Assembly: GCF_001708185.1 (NCBI RefSeq)
Contig: NZ_MDDN01000004.1
Location: 310,001-374,000 of the forward strand
DNA: 64,000 nt
Source of the DNA: Lysinibacillus xylanilyticus
Lineage (GTDB): Bacteria; Bacillota; Bacilli; Bacillales_A; Planococcaceae
Direction of reading: 5' to 3'
Both the position numbers and the translations under genes were made by a program. The notes beneath the pieces are model-generated. The model was given only the letters and a program-made list of their open reading frames with translations. It was not told the DNA's origin and did no database searches. Positions 1 to 8,423 of this stretch are shown here, one piece after another (the first letter of the stretch is position 1; the number at the start of each line of letters is the position of its first letter).

Positions 1-76
1 TCTCCGGCAAAATGAGGGGTTGATTTCACTTAACATGTATCTTCTGACATGACCCAAAAGTTCACAAATAGACAAA

Positions 77-110
77 TAAAAAAACCATCTCAATCAAAAT
101 TGAGATGGCT
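77..110 (-). terminator. Rho-independent terminator of nusB-folD
   Basis: Read on the minus strand, the arms CCATCTCAAT and ATTGAGATGG form a 10-bp perfect stem. It is followed by a run of T residues, 27 bases after the folD stop codon. Confidence 0.85.
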
Positions 111-136
111 GTTAGCAAACTTATGAGTCTTTCAAA

Positions 137-1003
137 TTATTGTTTAACTTTACTCGCAAGCTTATTTTCTGCTGCTTGAACTGTGTTGAAAAGTAACATA
201 GTAATTGTCATTGGTCCCACACCGCCTGGTACAGGTGTAATATGAGACGCAATTCCATCAACCTCACTATAGTTTACGTCACCGCAAAGCTTGTTGTTTT
301 CGTCGCGATTCATGCCGACATCAATAACAACTGCTCCTTCTTTAACATGCTCTTTCGTAATAAATTTTGCACGTCCAATTGCTACAATTAATATGTCCGC
401 TTGTTTTGTGAATGATGGTAAATCCGGTGTTTTCGAATGCGTATATGTAACCGTTGCATCCTTTTGCAGTAGAAGTTGTCCCATTGGTTTACCAACGATA
501 TGACTACGTCCTACAATGACCGCATGTTTTCCTGAGATGTCAATCCCTGAATACTCAAGAAGCTTCATCACTCCAAACGGCGTACAAGGTAAAAATGTTT
601 CTTGACCAAGCATCATTTTCCCAACACTTACTGGTGAGAAGCCGTCTACATCTTTTTCAACAGCGATTGTAGCAATAACAGTATCCTCATCAATATGTTT
701 TGGGAGTGGTAATTGTACTAAAATACCATGAATATCTTCGCGATTATTTAATAATTCAATTTGTGCTAATAATTCTTCCTGTGTCGTTTCTTCTGCTAGT
801 TTAATCAGCTCTGAAAACATACCAATGGCTTCACAAGATTTTTGTTTATTTCTCACATATGTAGCTGAGGCTTGGTTGTCTCCTACTAAAACAACCGCTA
901 AGCCTGGTGTTAAGCCTTGCTCTTTTAAACGCGATACTCGCTCTGCTACTGAATTACGAATTTCTTGACCAATTTCTTTACCATTAATAATTGCACTTGA
1001 CAT
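137..1003 (-). CDS. folD: Bifunctional methylenetetrahydrofolate dehydrogenase/cyclohydrolase FolD
   Basis: FolD interconverts 5,10-methylene-, methenyl- and 10-formyl-tetrahydrofolate in the cytosol and supplies one-carbon units for purines and formyl-Met. The 288-residue length is standard. Visible family motifs are the substrate loop with YVRNKQKSC, the LPLPKH stretch, DVDGFSP, PCTPFG, and the NADP-binding [11 protein letters not shown]. It is the last gene of the nusB-folD pair and ends just before a strong terminator. The ATG is preceded by a GGAG-type site. The assignment is secure. Confidence 0.97.
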   Translation of the reverse strand: MSSAIINGKEIGQEIRNSVAERVSRLKEQGLTPGLAVVLVGDNQASATYVRNKQKSCEAIGMFSELIKLAEETTQEELLAQIELLNNREDIHGILVQLPLPKHIDEDTVIATIAVEKDVDGFSPVSVGKMMLGQETFLPCTPFGVMKLLEYSGIDISGKHAVIVGRSHIVGKPMGQLLLQKDATVTYTHSKTPDLPSFTKQADILIVAIGRAKFITKEHVKEGAVVIDVGMNRDENNKLCGDVNYSEVDGIASHITPVPGGVGPMTITMLLFNTVQAAENKLASKVKQ

Positions 1004-1037
1004 AAACCTTAGTTACTCCTTCCAATTCCACACATTT

Positions 1038-1418
1038 TTATTGTTCTGTAAATTTAGAAAGTACGCCATTAACAAATTTTGACGAACTTTCGTCTCCAAA
1101 TGTTTTGCATAACTCGATTGCTTCATTAAGTACTACTCTTTTTGGTGTTTCTGGCATGTATAAAAGCTCGTATACAGCTAGACGTAAAACCGTTCTTTCA
1201 ATTTTGGGTAAACGGGCAAGTGACCACTTTTCAAGATGCTGTTCTAAAGTAGCATCGATTTCCTCCAAATGTTCAGCTGTTCCAGTAACAATCTTTTCGT
1301 AGAAGACATTTGTCGGTTGACCTTTAATATGCCCCATTGCTTCTTCGACTGTTAGATCGGTATTGTCTAGCTGAAACAAAACTTGCAACGCTTTTTCGCG
1401 TGCCTCATGTCGTTTCAT
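1038..1418 (-). CDS. nusB: Transcription antitermination factor NusB
   Basis: NusB binds boxA RNA with NusE/S10 and supports rRNA antitermination. At 126 residues it has the usual all-helical NusB composition. It begins MKRHEAREKALQVLFQ, the family signature, and ends with the typical GDESSSKFVNGVLSK region. In Bacillus subtilis the gene directly follows yqhY; here the pair is separated by the bmrR-bmr insertion. nusB and folD are 34 bp apart and probably co-transcribed. Confidence 0.96.
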   Translation of the reverse strand: MKRHEAREKALQVLFQLDNTDLTVEEAMGHIKGQPTNVFYEKIVTGTAEHLEEIDATLEQHLEKWSLARLPKIERTVLRLAVYELLYMPETPKRVVLNEAIELCKTFGDESSSKFVNGVLSKFTEQ

Positions 1419-1659
1419 GTAAAGCTCTCCTTCTTAAGTGGCATTAAGGTTTATAATAGCATAAATTCGTACAAGAAACACGAATTCAAGCAAGTTTTCA
1501 ATAATCTGAAACCTTTTTCAAGCAACTTTGTGCTTATTTTAACACCCAACAATCAACTTTATGAGGTTTAATGTTGAAAATGATCATCTACCAATATTGT
1601 TTAAATATCAAAAATGTTATAATGAAGGAAATAAAATTTCATCTTCTGAGGTGTTCAAT

Positions 1660-1794
1660 ATGCATTATGAAGTTCAATGCACAAGCTGTAAAAGAGCATA
1701 CACATTTTATGAATGCGAGGAGCAATAAAAGCAATTGTTAGAGCGCAAATCCCGTCTATTTTATTTCGAGGATCGTAAACATAATACACTTTGA
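1660..1794 (+). pseudogene. Broken small zinc-ribbon-like gene
   Basis: A GAGGTG site precedes an ATG that opens a 22-codon frame with a CTSC knuckle and then a TAA. The same frame stays open for another 21 codons. The second half reads YFEDRKHN where a second Cys-x-x-Cys knuckle (C-E-D-C) would be expected. A TATAAT box lies at 1618-1623. This looks like a formerly ~45-residue two-knuckle zinc-ribbon protein that lost its second Cys pair and gained a stop. The family is not recognised with certainty (similar in plan to the small YlaI-type proteins). It might instead be a genuine 22-residue peptide. Confidence 0.35.
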
Positions 1795-1837
1795 CGCCAT
1801 ACTAAATTTCTTTAGCCATTACTAGTGGAGGCAATAT

Positions 1838-2677
1838 ATGAAAGAACATTATTATACAATTGGTGAAGTTGCCAAGCTCTCTAATTTATCAGTGCAGACC
1901 TTGCGATACTATGACCAAATTGATTTATTTAAACCAGCATATATCGATACTTTGACGAATTATCGTTATTATCAAGATAACCAAATCTTTTATTTAGATA
2001 TTATAAAATCTCTTAAGTATATTGGTATAGCCCTTGAAGATATAAAAAAGGCACTCGGATTAACCTCGGGAGAATTGCTAAGTTTTTTAGAGCAACAGGA
2101 ACAACGTATAGAGGAAAAAATTTCACGTTTAAATGAAGCAAAATATACTTTGCATAAAACAAAAAAACAACTACAAGAGCAAATTGATATCCCTGTCTTC
2201 GGAGAGGTTTACGTTCAAGTAGAAGAAGAAATGTCCATTTTACAAGTGACTACTACAGAACTTACACCTATTTCTAACACGAATACTCACTATGCTACAC
2301 TAATAAAAATCATTGAAAACGAAGGAAGTGTCTTAAATAGTCGTTACGGTTGTATTTATCCATTAGCCCCGTATTCAAATGTTAATGAAATTATTTATGA
2401 TGCTATCTTTACACCGCTATTAACTGAGCGTACATTTTCTCAGCTTTCTCCAAATGTTAAGCAAACCATTAAACCTGCGGGCAAATATGCATGTATTGCC
2501 TTTATCTATCATCCTGATACATATTTTTCATTTTATGAAAAACTAAGAAAACACGTAGAGGTACAACAAAAAACCTTTGAATCAAAAGTATATGAACTCT
2601 ACATGCCTGCGACATTAACTTCTGAGCATGAAAAGAAGTTTATTGTCGAATTAAAAGTTAGACAACAAACTCTCTAA
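1838..2677 (+). CDS. bmrR: MerR-family multidrug-sensing activator BmrR
   Basis: This activator of the multidrug efflux gene is 279 residues long, the same as B. subtilis BmrR. Residues 1-75 are the winged-helix MerR domain (YTIGEVAKLSNLSVQTLRYYDQIDLFKPAY), followed by a coiled-coil dimerisation helix. Residues ~120-279 form a GyrI-like ligand pocket that binds cationic lipophilic drugs. GTGGAGGC precedes the ATG. The target bmr lies 180 bp downstream on the same strand behind a typical MerR-type operator. The divergence from the flanking minus-strand acc/nus cluster indicates an inserted module. Confidence 0.93.
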   Translation: MKEHYYTIGEVAKLSNLSVQTLRYYDQIDLFKPAYIDTLTNYRYYQDNQIFYLDIIKSLKYIGIALEDIKKALGLTSGELLSFLEQQEQRIEEKISRLNEAKYTLHKTKKQLQEQIDIPVFGEVYVQVEEEMSILQVTTTELTPISNTNTHYATLIKIIENEGSVLNSRYGCIYPLAPYSNVNEIIYDAIFTPLLTERTFSQLSPNVKQTIKPAGKYACIAFIYHPDTYFSFYEKLRKHVEVQQKTFESKVYELYMPATLTSEHEKKFIVELKVRQQTL

Positions 2678-2776
2678 TCTAATCGTGCCCTCGCATAAAT
2701 TTAATTGGATTAACTTGTATAACTGTTCATTGATTCTTCCACACTGAAATAAAACGAATAAAATAAAACAAATCTT

Positions 2777-2807
2777 TTGACCCTATAGTTACTATAGGGT
2801 TTATTGT
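2777..2807 (+). promoter_or_regulatory. BmrR-type operator/promoter of bmr
   Basis: TTGACC (-35) and TATTGT (-10) are separated by 19 bp, the long spacer typical of MerR-activated promoters. The spacer is filled by the dyad ACCCTATAG-TTA-CTATAGGGT (2780-2800). MerR-family activators bind such a dyad and untwist the DNA to realign the boxes. Confidence 0.85.
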
Positions 2808-2858
2808 ATAACGTGGAAATATTTTAGTAGATTTAAGTGAAGTTTGAAGGAGAAATGT

Positions 2859-4028
2859 ATGAGTAAGAAACAAAATTTAACATTAGCTATTTTATTATCT
2901 AATCTATTCATTGCTTTTTTAGGTATTGGATTAGTAATCCCTGTGTTACCAACTATTATGAATGAGCTAAATATTTCAGGCTCTGTTGTTGGTTATATGG
3001 TTGCAGCATTTGCCATCACACAACTTATCGTATCACCAATTGCAGGTAAGCTCGTAGATAAAATTGGCCGCAAAATTATGATTGTTGTTGGTCTTTTTAT
3101 TTTTGGCCTTTCAGAACTGTTATTTGGTTTTGGTCGCTCTGTTGAAGTACTTTTTATTTCACGTATGCTAGGCGGTGTGAGTGCTGCCTTTATCATGCCA
3201 GCAGTGACAGCATATATTGCTGATATTACTACTTTGTCACAACGTCCAAAAGCACTGGGCTATATGAGTGCAGCGATTAGTACTGGTTTTATTATCGGTC
3301 CTGGAATCGGTGGATTTTTGGCAGAATTCGGAACACGCATACCATTTTACTCTGCCGGTATACTTGGATTTTTGGCAGCTATCTTTTCAATTGTATTGTT
3401 AAAAGAACCGACACGTGCTTCAGATGATGAAGAGTCTGCACCATCAATGTTAGGCAGTGTGAAGCGTATTTTCAGCCCACTATACCTTATTCCATTCGTA
3501 CTTATTTTCGTACTGTCGTTTGGTTTAGCTGCTTTTGAGTCGTTATTTAGTCTATTTGTAGATCATAAATTTGCCTTTACGCCTTCAGATATCGCAATTA
3601 TTATTACGGGAAGTGGAATAGTCGGGGCCCTTGCTCAACTATTGCTATTCGATGGGCTTATTAAGAAAATGGGCGAAATCAATCTGATTCGTGTATCTCT
3701 CGTCCTATCTGCTGTTCTAACCTTCGCTATGACATTCGTTAGCCACTATTTCGCGATTTTATTTGTCACATTCTTTATTTTCGTCGGCTTCGATTTAATA
3801 CGTCCAGCCGTTACCTCTTATTTATCAAAAATCGCTGGTAATGAACAAGGATTCGTTGGTGGTATGAACTCTATGTTCACAAGTCTTGGTAATATATTTG
3901 GACCTATTTTAGGCGGGATATTGTTCGATATTAATTTAAACTATCCTTATTACTTTGCGACAATTGTTTTAGCACTTGGCGTGATACTTGCTTTGTTCTG
4001 GAAAAAGCCAAAGCATATTGAAATCTAA
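2859..4028 (+). CDS. bmr: Multidrug efflux MFS transporter Bmr (NorA/Blt type)
   Basis: This 12-helix drug:proton antiporter (DHA1) has 389 residues, exactly the length of B. subtilis Bmr. It shows the motifs of the family: FLGIGLVIPVLP in helix 1, GKLVDKIGRKIM (motif A) after helix 2, and FIIGPGIGGFLAE (motif C, antiporter signature) in helix 5. The start at MSKKQNL is chosen because GAAGGAGAA lies 5 bases upstream; an in-frame ATG five codons earlier overlaps that site. Expression is expected to be drug-induced through BmrR at the upstream 19-bp-spacer promoter. Confidence 0.94.
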   Translation: MSKKQNLTLAILLSNLFIAFLGIGLVIPVLPTIMNELNISGSVVGYMVAAFAITQLIVSPIAGKLVDKIGRKIMIVVGLFIFGLSELLFGFGRSVEVLFISRMLGGVSAAFIMPAVTAYIADITTLSQRPKALGYMSAAISTGFIIGPGIGGFLAEFGTRIPFYSAGILGFLAAIFSIVLLKEPTRASDDEESAPSMLGSVKRIFSPLYLIPFVLIFVLSFGLAAFESLFSLFVDHKFAFTPSDIAIIITGSGIVGALAQLLLFDGLIKKMGEINLIRVSLVLSAVLTFAMTFVSHYFAILFVTFFIFVGFDLIRPAVTSYLSKIAGNEQGFVGGMNSMFTSLGNIFGPILGGILFDINLNYPYYFATIVLALGVILALFWKKPKHIEI

Positions 4029-4061
4029 TAAAGTAGTGCTATTATTCACTACTGATAAAAT

Positions 4062-4120
4062 AAAAAAAGGGGTTGCCTTTCGATGAATACATCATCATAC
4101 AGGCAACCCCTTATTTTATT
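4062..4120. terminator. Bidirectional terminator between bmr and yqhY
   Basis: The arms GGGGTTGCCT (4069-4078) and AGGCAACCCC (4101-4110) form a perfect 10-bp stem with a 22-base loop. U-rich tails occur on both strands, serving the convergent bmr (+) and yqhY (-). Confidence 0.85.
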
Positions 4121-4526
4121 CTTGTACTGCTACCTCATCTTTTTCAAAGTGAATACCTGTAATGTGGACATTCACCTCAGCTGTTTCAAGAGCTGACATA
4201 TTAAAAATAGCTTGGCGGATTTGAGTTTGCACTTCCTTCGCTACTTTTGGAATAGCAAAGCCATATTTCACAGAGCAAAATACATCAATCGAAATTTCAC
4301 CAGTTTCAGTGACACCAGATTTAATGCCTTTATTGTGTACCTTTTTACCGAAGCGTTCTACTACGCCTGTTGCAATATTACCACGAGTTGCAGCAATTCC
4401 TTCCACTTCGTTCACTGCGATTCCCGCAACAACTTCAATTACTTCTGCTGCTACTTCAATTTTCCCAAGTTCTTCTTTTCCAGAAGGTGTTGGTTGTACG
4501 AAAGATTGTCCTACTTTCTCTGCCAT
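4116..4526 (-). CDS. yqhY: Asp23/Gls24 family protein YqhY
   Basis: A 136-residue Asp23/Gls24 protein. Asp23 proteins are membrane-associated envelope factors, and in Bacillus yqhY is tied to acetyl-CoA carboxylase and lipid homeostasis because it lies between accC and nusB. Typical features are GKIEVAAEVIEVVAGIAVNEVEG, the glycine-rich GNIATG, and the C-terminal SALETAEVNVHITGI. The start MAEKVGQ is chosen because GGGAAAGGATG sits at correct spacing, giving a protein 12 residues shorter than the longest frame. Here it is isolated: accC lies 5.8 kb upstream and nusB 2.7 kb downstream. Confidence 0.92.
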   Translation of the reverse strand: MAEKVGQSFVQPTPSGKEELGKIEVAAEVIEVVAGIAVNEVEGIAATRGNIATGVVERFGKKVHNKGIKSGVTETGEISIDVFCSVKYGFAIPKVAKEVQTQIRQAIFNMSALETAEVNVHITGIHFEKDEVAVQE

Positions 4527-4749
4527 ACAAATATCATCCTTTCCCTTACACATCACAAACAAATGCTGTACTTACGCTTATTATACTATAAAAAGGAAAG
4601 TTTGGCTTCGTAAAGCCGCTTTAATTTATTTAGGGCAGGTTTATGTCGAAAAATATAAAAAGTTGGGCGATAAATCCAAAATTTTATTCGGTACATTATC
4701 AAAGTTTATCTTAAAAAATGAAAAGCGAAAAAAATTGGAGATAAAATTG

Positions 4750-4830
4750 GATGATCACCATAACGTGTGGTTGTTTACCGTTCCGACTTATATACATGAC
4801 ATACGTTTTAACAAATGTCATCCACAAGTT
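4750..4830 (+). repeat. ISL3-type MITE, short degenerate copy A
   Basis: This intergenic stretch contains the block ATCACCATAACGTGTGGTTG, then CCGTTCCGACTTATATACA and ACAAATGTCATCCACAA. It matches the element at 16387-16481 over most of its length, but its terminal inverted repeats are worn. The rest of 4563-5055 holds no convincing gene. Confidence 0.7.
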
Positions 4831-4997
4831 CATTAAAAAAGAGTAAATAGTAAATATAAATATATCACAATTCCAAGAGAGCGACAGTAGCATGAATGTT
4901 CAATCGGGGAGTAACTATTATCTTAGTACACGTAAAAAAGATGCTCGAATCTTTTGGGTAAAGATAAAAAAACATATGAAATCAAATCATGTTTGAA

Positions 4998-5040
4998 ATA
5001 AAAATAAACTATGAAGAAAAATTTCTTCACAGCTTATTTT
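4998..5040 (-). terminator. Terminator of DHA2 efflux gene
   Basis: On the minus strand CTGTGAAGAA and TTCTTCATAG form a stem (5009-5032) followed by TTTATTTTTATTT. It lies about 20 bases after the stop of the transporter. Confidence 0.75.
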
Positions 5041-5055
5041 TATATTAATTATTTT

Positions 5056-6495
5056 TTATTGTTCACTAGTTTGTGTGGATGGCTTTAATAAGAACCAAAC
5101 AATTACTAAAGTTACTAGTGCTAATATAAAAGTACCCATATATATGAAATGTACACTTGAAGCTAATGCCTCTTGTGATTTGGTTACTACGTTTGCTGTA
5201 GTTGTTTCATGTCCACCAGAAGATACAAGATCAAGGTTTTTAATACCATGTGCATGAATCATCGTGTTAAAAATTGCCCCGAATACTGCCGCTCCTAATG
5301 TTTGACTAAACGTATTGATAAATGTGTTTAAGCCAATTGCCGTCCCGCGCGTATGAGTAGGAACAGCTGCTTGAATTGTTACCATGTAGATAGGTGTAAC
5401 AAGCCCCATTCCTAAACCTAATAATCCAACTGCAACATAAATAAGAAATGCTGGTGAATCTATTGACAATGTAAATAATGAAAAGGCAGCAACTGAATTA
5501 ACACTAGTTCCAAGTAGAATGATTTGTTTCGTATTTAAGTTACCAACTAGTTTACCAGAAAAAATAGTGCCAAATGTCCACATAACAGGAAGTGGCATTA
5601 AAATGAGTCCAGCAGCTGTCGCATTTTTTCCTAAAACCCCTTGGCTCCAAATTGGAAGATACATTGTAATACTAATAAGCATTGCACCAGAAATAAGAGT
5701 TAGTATATTTATAATAGATAATGTACGGTTAGATAACAGTGCTAGCGGAATTAATGGTTCCGGCGATTTTTTCTCAATGAATAAGAAAATAATGAATGAA
5801 ACAGCTGCAAAGATCAGGAGACCTATAATTGTCATGTCCCCCCAGTTGTGCTTACTGCTACCTGTTAATAACGCATATAGTAGAGCGATTGTACTTAATG
5901 AGAATACTGTTGCACCAAGATAGTCGATATGATGCTTAGCAGGCTTAATAGATTCTTTATAATAAATTACGATCATTAAACAAGCGATAATTCCAAATGG
6001 AATGTTTAAGAAGAAGATGTAGCGCCAAGAAAGAGAATCAACTAAAAACCCGCCAACTAATGGTCCGATAACACCAGAGACGCCCCAAACAGCACTAATC
6101 AAGCCCTGAGCTTTTGCACGGTCTTTCACTTCGCTATATAAGTCACCGATGATTGTCATTGTTATTGGCATAATAGCACCAGCACCTAGACCTTGAAGGG
6201 CACGAAAGACAATGAGCTGTTCCATCGATGTAACGACACCGCAAAGTGCAGAGCCGACTAAAAATATTGTAGCTCCGATAAGTAAAACTTTTTTACGACC
6301 GAATAAATCAGCCAATTTCCCGTATATTGGAGTCGATACAGCTGCGGCAAGCATATAAATTGCATATACCCAACTAACAAGTTCGACGCCTGACAAATCA
6401 TTCGTTATACGTGGGATTGCTGTACTAATAATTGTTCCTTCTACAGCAGAAAGAAATGTCATTAACATTAATGATAAAATAACTTTTTTTCTCAT
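5056..6495 (-). CDS. DHA2-family (EmrB/QacA-type) 14-helix MFS efflux transporter
   Basis: A 479-residue proton-driven drug exporter predicted to have 14 membrane helices. Helix 1 carries FLSAVEGTIISTAIP, followed by motif A (GKLADLFGRKK), FRALQGLGAGAIMP, motif C in helix 5 (GVIGPLVGGFLVD) and WRYIFFLNIPFG. The ATG is preceded by GAAGGGGAAAAT. It has its own terminator. A MITE carrying a 37-bp minisatellite begins only 35 bp upstream of the ATG, so any promoter must lie within or beyond that repeat. The substrate cannot be read from sequence. Confidence 0.9.
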   Translation of the reverse strand: MRKKVILSLMLMTFLSAVEGTIISTAIPRITNDLSGVELVSWVYAIYMLAAAVSTPIYGKLADLFGRKKVLLIGATIFLVGSALCGVVTSMEQLIVFRALQGLGAGAIMPITMTIIGDLYSEVKDRAKAQGLISAVWGVSGVIGPLVGGFLVDSLSWRYIFFLNIPFGIIACLMIVIYYKESIKPAKHHIDYLGATVFSLSTIALLYALLTGSSKHNWGDMTIIGLLIFAAVSFIIFLFIEKKSPEPLIPLALLSNRTLSIINILTLISGAMLISITMYLPIWSQGVLGKNATAAGLILMPLPVMWTFGTIFSGKLVGNLNTKQIILLGTSVNSVAAFSLFTLSIDSPAFLIYVAVGLLGLGMGLVTPIYMVTIQAAVPTHTRGTAIGLNTFINTFSQTLGAAVFGAIFNTMIHAHGIKNLDLVSSGGHETTTANVVTKSQEALASSVHFIYMGTFILALVTLVIVWFLLKPSTQTSEQ

Positions 6496-6529
6496 ATTTT
6501 CCCCTTCACTTTTATCTAGTTAAAATTAT

Positions 6530-6959
6530 GGCTCTTCACCAAAACGTGTGGTTGATTTCCGTTCCGACTGGGTGCTTTGTTGCTGCCGCTTCGCTTTCGC
6601 ACAGACAAAACATTTGTTGCTGCCGCTTCGCTTTCGCACAGACAAAACATTTGTTGCTGCCGCTTCGCTTTCGCACAGACAAAACATTTGTTGCTGACGC
6701 TTCGCTTTCGAACAGATAAAACATTTGTTGCTGTCGCTTCGCTTTCGAACAGATAAAACATTTGCCGCTGTCGCTTCGCTTTCGCGCAGATAAAACATTT
6801 GTTGCTGTCGCTTCGCTTTCGCGCAGATAAAACATTTGCCGCTGTCGCTTCGCTTTCGCACAGATAAAACATTTGTTGCTGACGCTTCGCTTTCGCACAG
6901 ACAAAACATTTGTTGCTGTCGCTTCGCTTTCGCACAGATAAAACATTTGGTGATGAGTC
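6530..6959 (+). repeat. ISL3-type MITE, copy B, expanded by tandem repeat
   Basis: The left end reads GGCTCTTCACCAAAACG; the right end is its imperfect inverse (TTTGGTGATGAGTC, 6946-6959). After the left arm (GTGTGGTTGATTTCCGTTCCG) the element runs straight into ten copies of a 37-bp unit. The flanks share only a few bases, so no clear target duplication remains. Confidence 0.8.
6577..6946 (+). repeat. 37-bp minisatellite, ten perfectly phased units
   Basis: ACAG landmarks recur at 6601, 6638, 6675, 6712, 6749, 6786, 6823, 6860, 6897 and 6934, an exact 37-base period without spacers. Units differ only at single positions (GCTGCC/GCTGTC/GCTGAC, ACAGAC/ACAGAT, CGCACAG/CGCGCAG/CGAACAG). Because 37 is not a multiple of three and the unit lacks minus-strand stops, all three minus frames stay open. 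These frames are treated as artefacts, not genes. Confidence 0.95.
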
Positions 6960-7252
6960 AAAACGAGTCAAAATTACCCAATATATAACTATGTACCTTT
7001 CACTATTTACCAACCAACAACTGTCAAAGCGAATATCTCCACCATTGGAACTGATATCAATAAAAACAATTATAATTAGACTCCATGAATTTTCCCCTCA
7101 TAAACAATCGTAACAATAATCAGGAACAGGTCATTTATAACCCATTGGAAGTTTATCATGATACTACCGCACATTTACATAAATAACCTTCTTGATCATA
7201 GTTCAATATAATACTCCACAAGTCAAACATATATTTTAACACAAATATCCAT

Positions 7253-7340
7253 CAAAAAACCACCTCAAAGAAAACTAAAGAGGTGATTTTTATCAAACTT
7301 TATTCATTCTTTATTATAAATGATCAATCTTTCTTAAAGA
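7253..7340. repeat. Terminator-like dispersed repeat, copy 1
   Basis: CACCTC and GAGGTG arms flank AAAGAAAACTAAA, followed by ATTTTTAT and an AT-rich tail with TTATAAATGATCAATCTTT. A closely similar segment lies at 25759-25859. It ends transcription downstream of tlp (minus) or acts as a mobile terminator. The rest of 6960-7530 shows no gene. Confidence 0.5.
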
Positions 7341-7530
7341 GCCACATCACAAATGTTTAGTGACAAAAAATCTGGTACTACAATTTTTTAAAACCCGCAT
7401 TCTTACGTTATGCAAAAACATTCGCGAAAAAGAAGCTAGTGGTTTAACAGTTCTAATACTTATTGAACCTTGAGGATAGATATTTATCTCTGCATTATCA
7501 AATAAGTCCCCATCTTTTGAAAGACAAGTT

Positions 7531-7767
7531 CTACACTTCACCTTTTTTACGTGCTGCCATTTCATCTTTCATTTCTTCTTTTAATCCTTCAATTGACTTT
7601 TGACGTCGCTTATTTTTTTCTTTAATCATTTCACTTTGCATAGGGTCTGCAAATTCCAAACTAATTTCCGCTTCATGAAGTTTTTCTTCAGTGTTCTTAA
7701 CGATATCACGAATACGTTCAACGTTATTGGATCTATCATCTGGTTTCGAGTGTCTTGAATTAGCCAT
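7531..7767 (-). CDS. tlp: Small acid-soluble spore protein Tlp
   Basis: Tlp is a minor small acid-soluble protein of the spore core made late in sporulation. The 78-residue sequence follows the family plan: a polar N-terminus with KPDDRSNNVERI, a helical middle (NTEEKLHEAEISLEFA), KEKNKRRQKSIEG, and DEMAARKKG at the end. TAGGAGG lies 6 bases before the ATG. The gene stands alone in the accessory block between accC and yqhY. A forespore sigma-G promoter is expected but I could not pin one down. Confidence 0.88.
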   Translation of the reverse strand: MANSRHSKPDDRSNNVERIRDIVKNTEEKLHEAEISLEFADPMQSEMIKEKNKRRQKSIEGLKEEMKDEMAARKKGEV

Positions 7768-8046
7768 GGTAACCTCCTAAAATTTCGACATTAAAATTAG
7801 TTTGTATTTTTTTTATGTTTATATGTACACTAATTTTTACTAAGAAAGGTGCTTTTGTCCTTTAAAGCATTGGACGGTGTACTTGCCACGTGAAGAGACT
7901 CTAAATGTAACCAGCCGCTGAAGCGAATACCATAACATCATGAAAATTATAACTTTCTTATCTAAAAAGCCCTAAAGAAAGTAGTAATCCCTTAAAAGCT
8001 TTTTACTCAAAATCAAATACCCTGTTCTCTATTTATTTTTATACAA

Positions 8047-8175
8047 AAAAACTCCTAACCAATAAAAGTTAGAAGGTAATAGAATTACAAGCTGCTTTGA
8101 TAGATGTTCCCTCCTTAAGTCCGCGAAAATAATTACTTGCTTGTCCCTAGAACATCACTCTCTTTTAGAGGGCCA
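8047..8175 (-). pseudogene. Degenerate duplicate of the accC 3' end and its terminator
   Basis: On the minus strand the last codons read LKESDVLGTSK-stop, against [15 protein letters not shown] at the true accC end (10380). A hairpin with AACCTTCT-type arms then matches the accC terminator at 10301-10336 in layout and much of its sequence. Upstream of about 8176 the similarity to accC stops abruptly. This is a remnant of duplication or of integration at the accC 3' end. The remainder of 7768-8423 has no convincing gene. Confidence 0.6.
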
Positions 8176-8423
8176 ACTATCCGATTCAACGATTCTCGAT
8201 GCTTCTGACAGCGTTGAATATCGCAGTTTTCGATTGACCGCCCGAGTTAAAAAAATTATAGCGAAATTTTCCGAAGTCAAAGTGATTTTTAATGAGATTA
8301 CTATTTCGGTTGTTTTCTCAAAGTTGTTGCTAAACATATTAAACGGACAAAAAATAGCTTAAATATTAAACTAAAGTCCCCCCTTTGTTTGAAGTTTCAA
8401 ATCACAGTTAAGATGATAAATAA

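Noticed and set aside
4309..4836. Plus-strand frame of 175 codons
   Set aside because: It is antisense to yqhY and continues through a MITE; its composition is not protein-like.
6577..6946. Possible CRISPR array
   Set aside because: Repeats are contiguous with a 37-base period and there are no unique spacers. The unit also occurs inside a MITE.
6516..7013. Three overlapping minus-strand reading frames of 127-165 codons
   Set aside because: They exist only because the 37-base unit lacks minus-strand stops; no ribosome site or conserved start supports translation.
7347..7565. Minus-strand 72-codon frame beside tlp
   Set aside because: It overlaps the end of tlp in another frame and lacks a ribosome site of its own.
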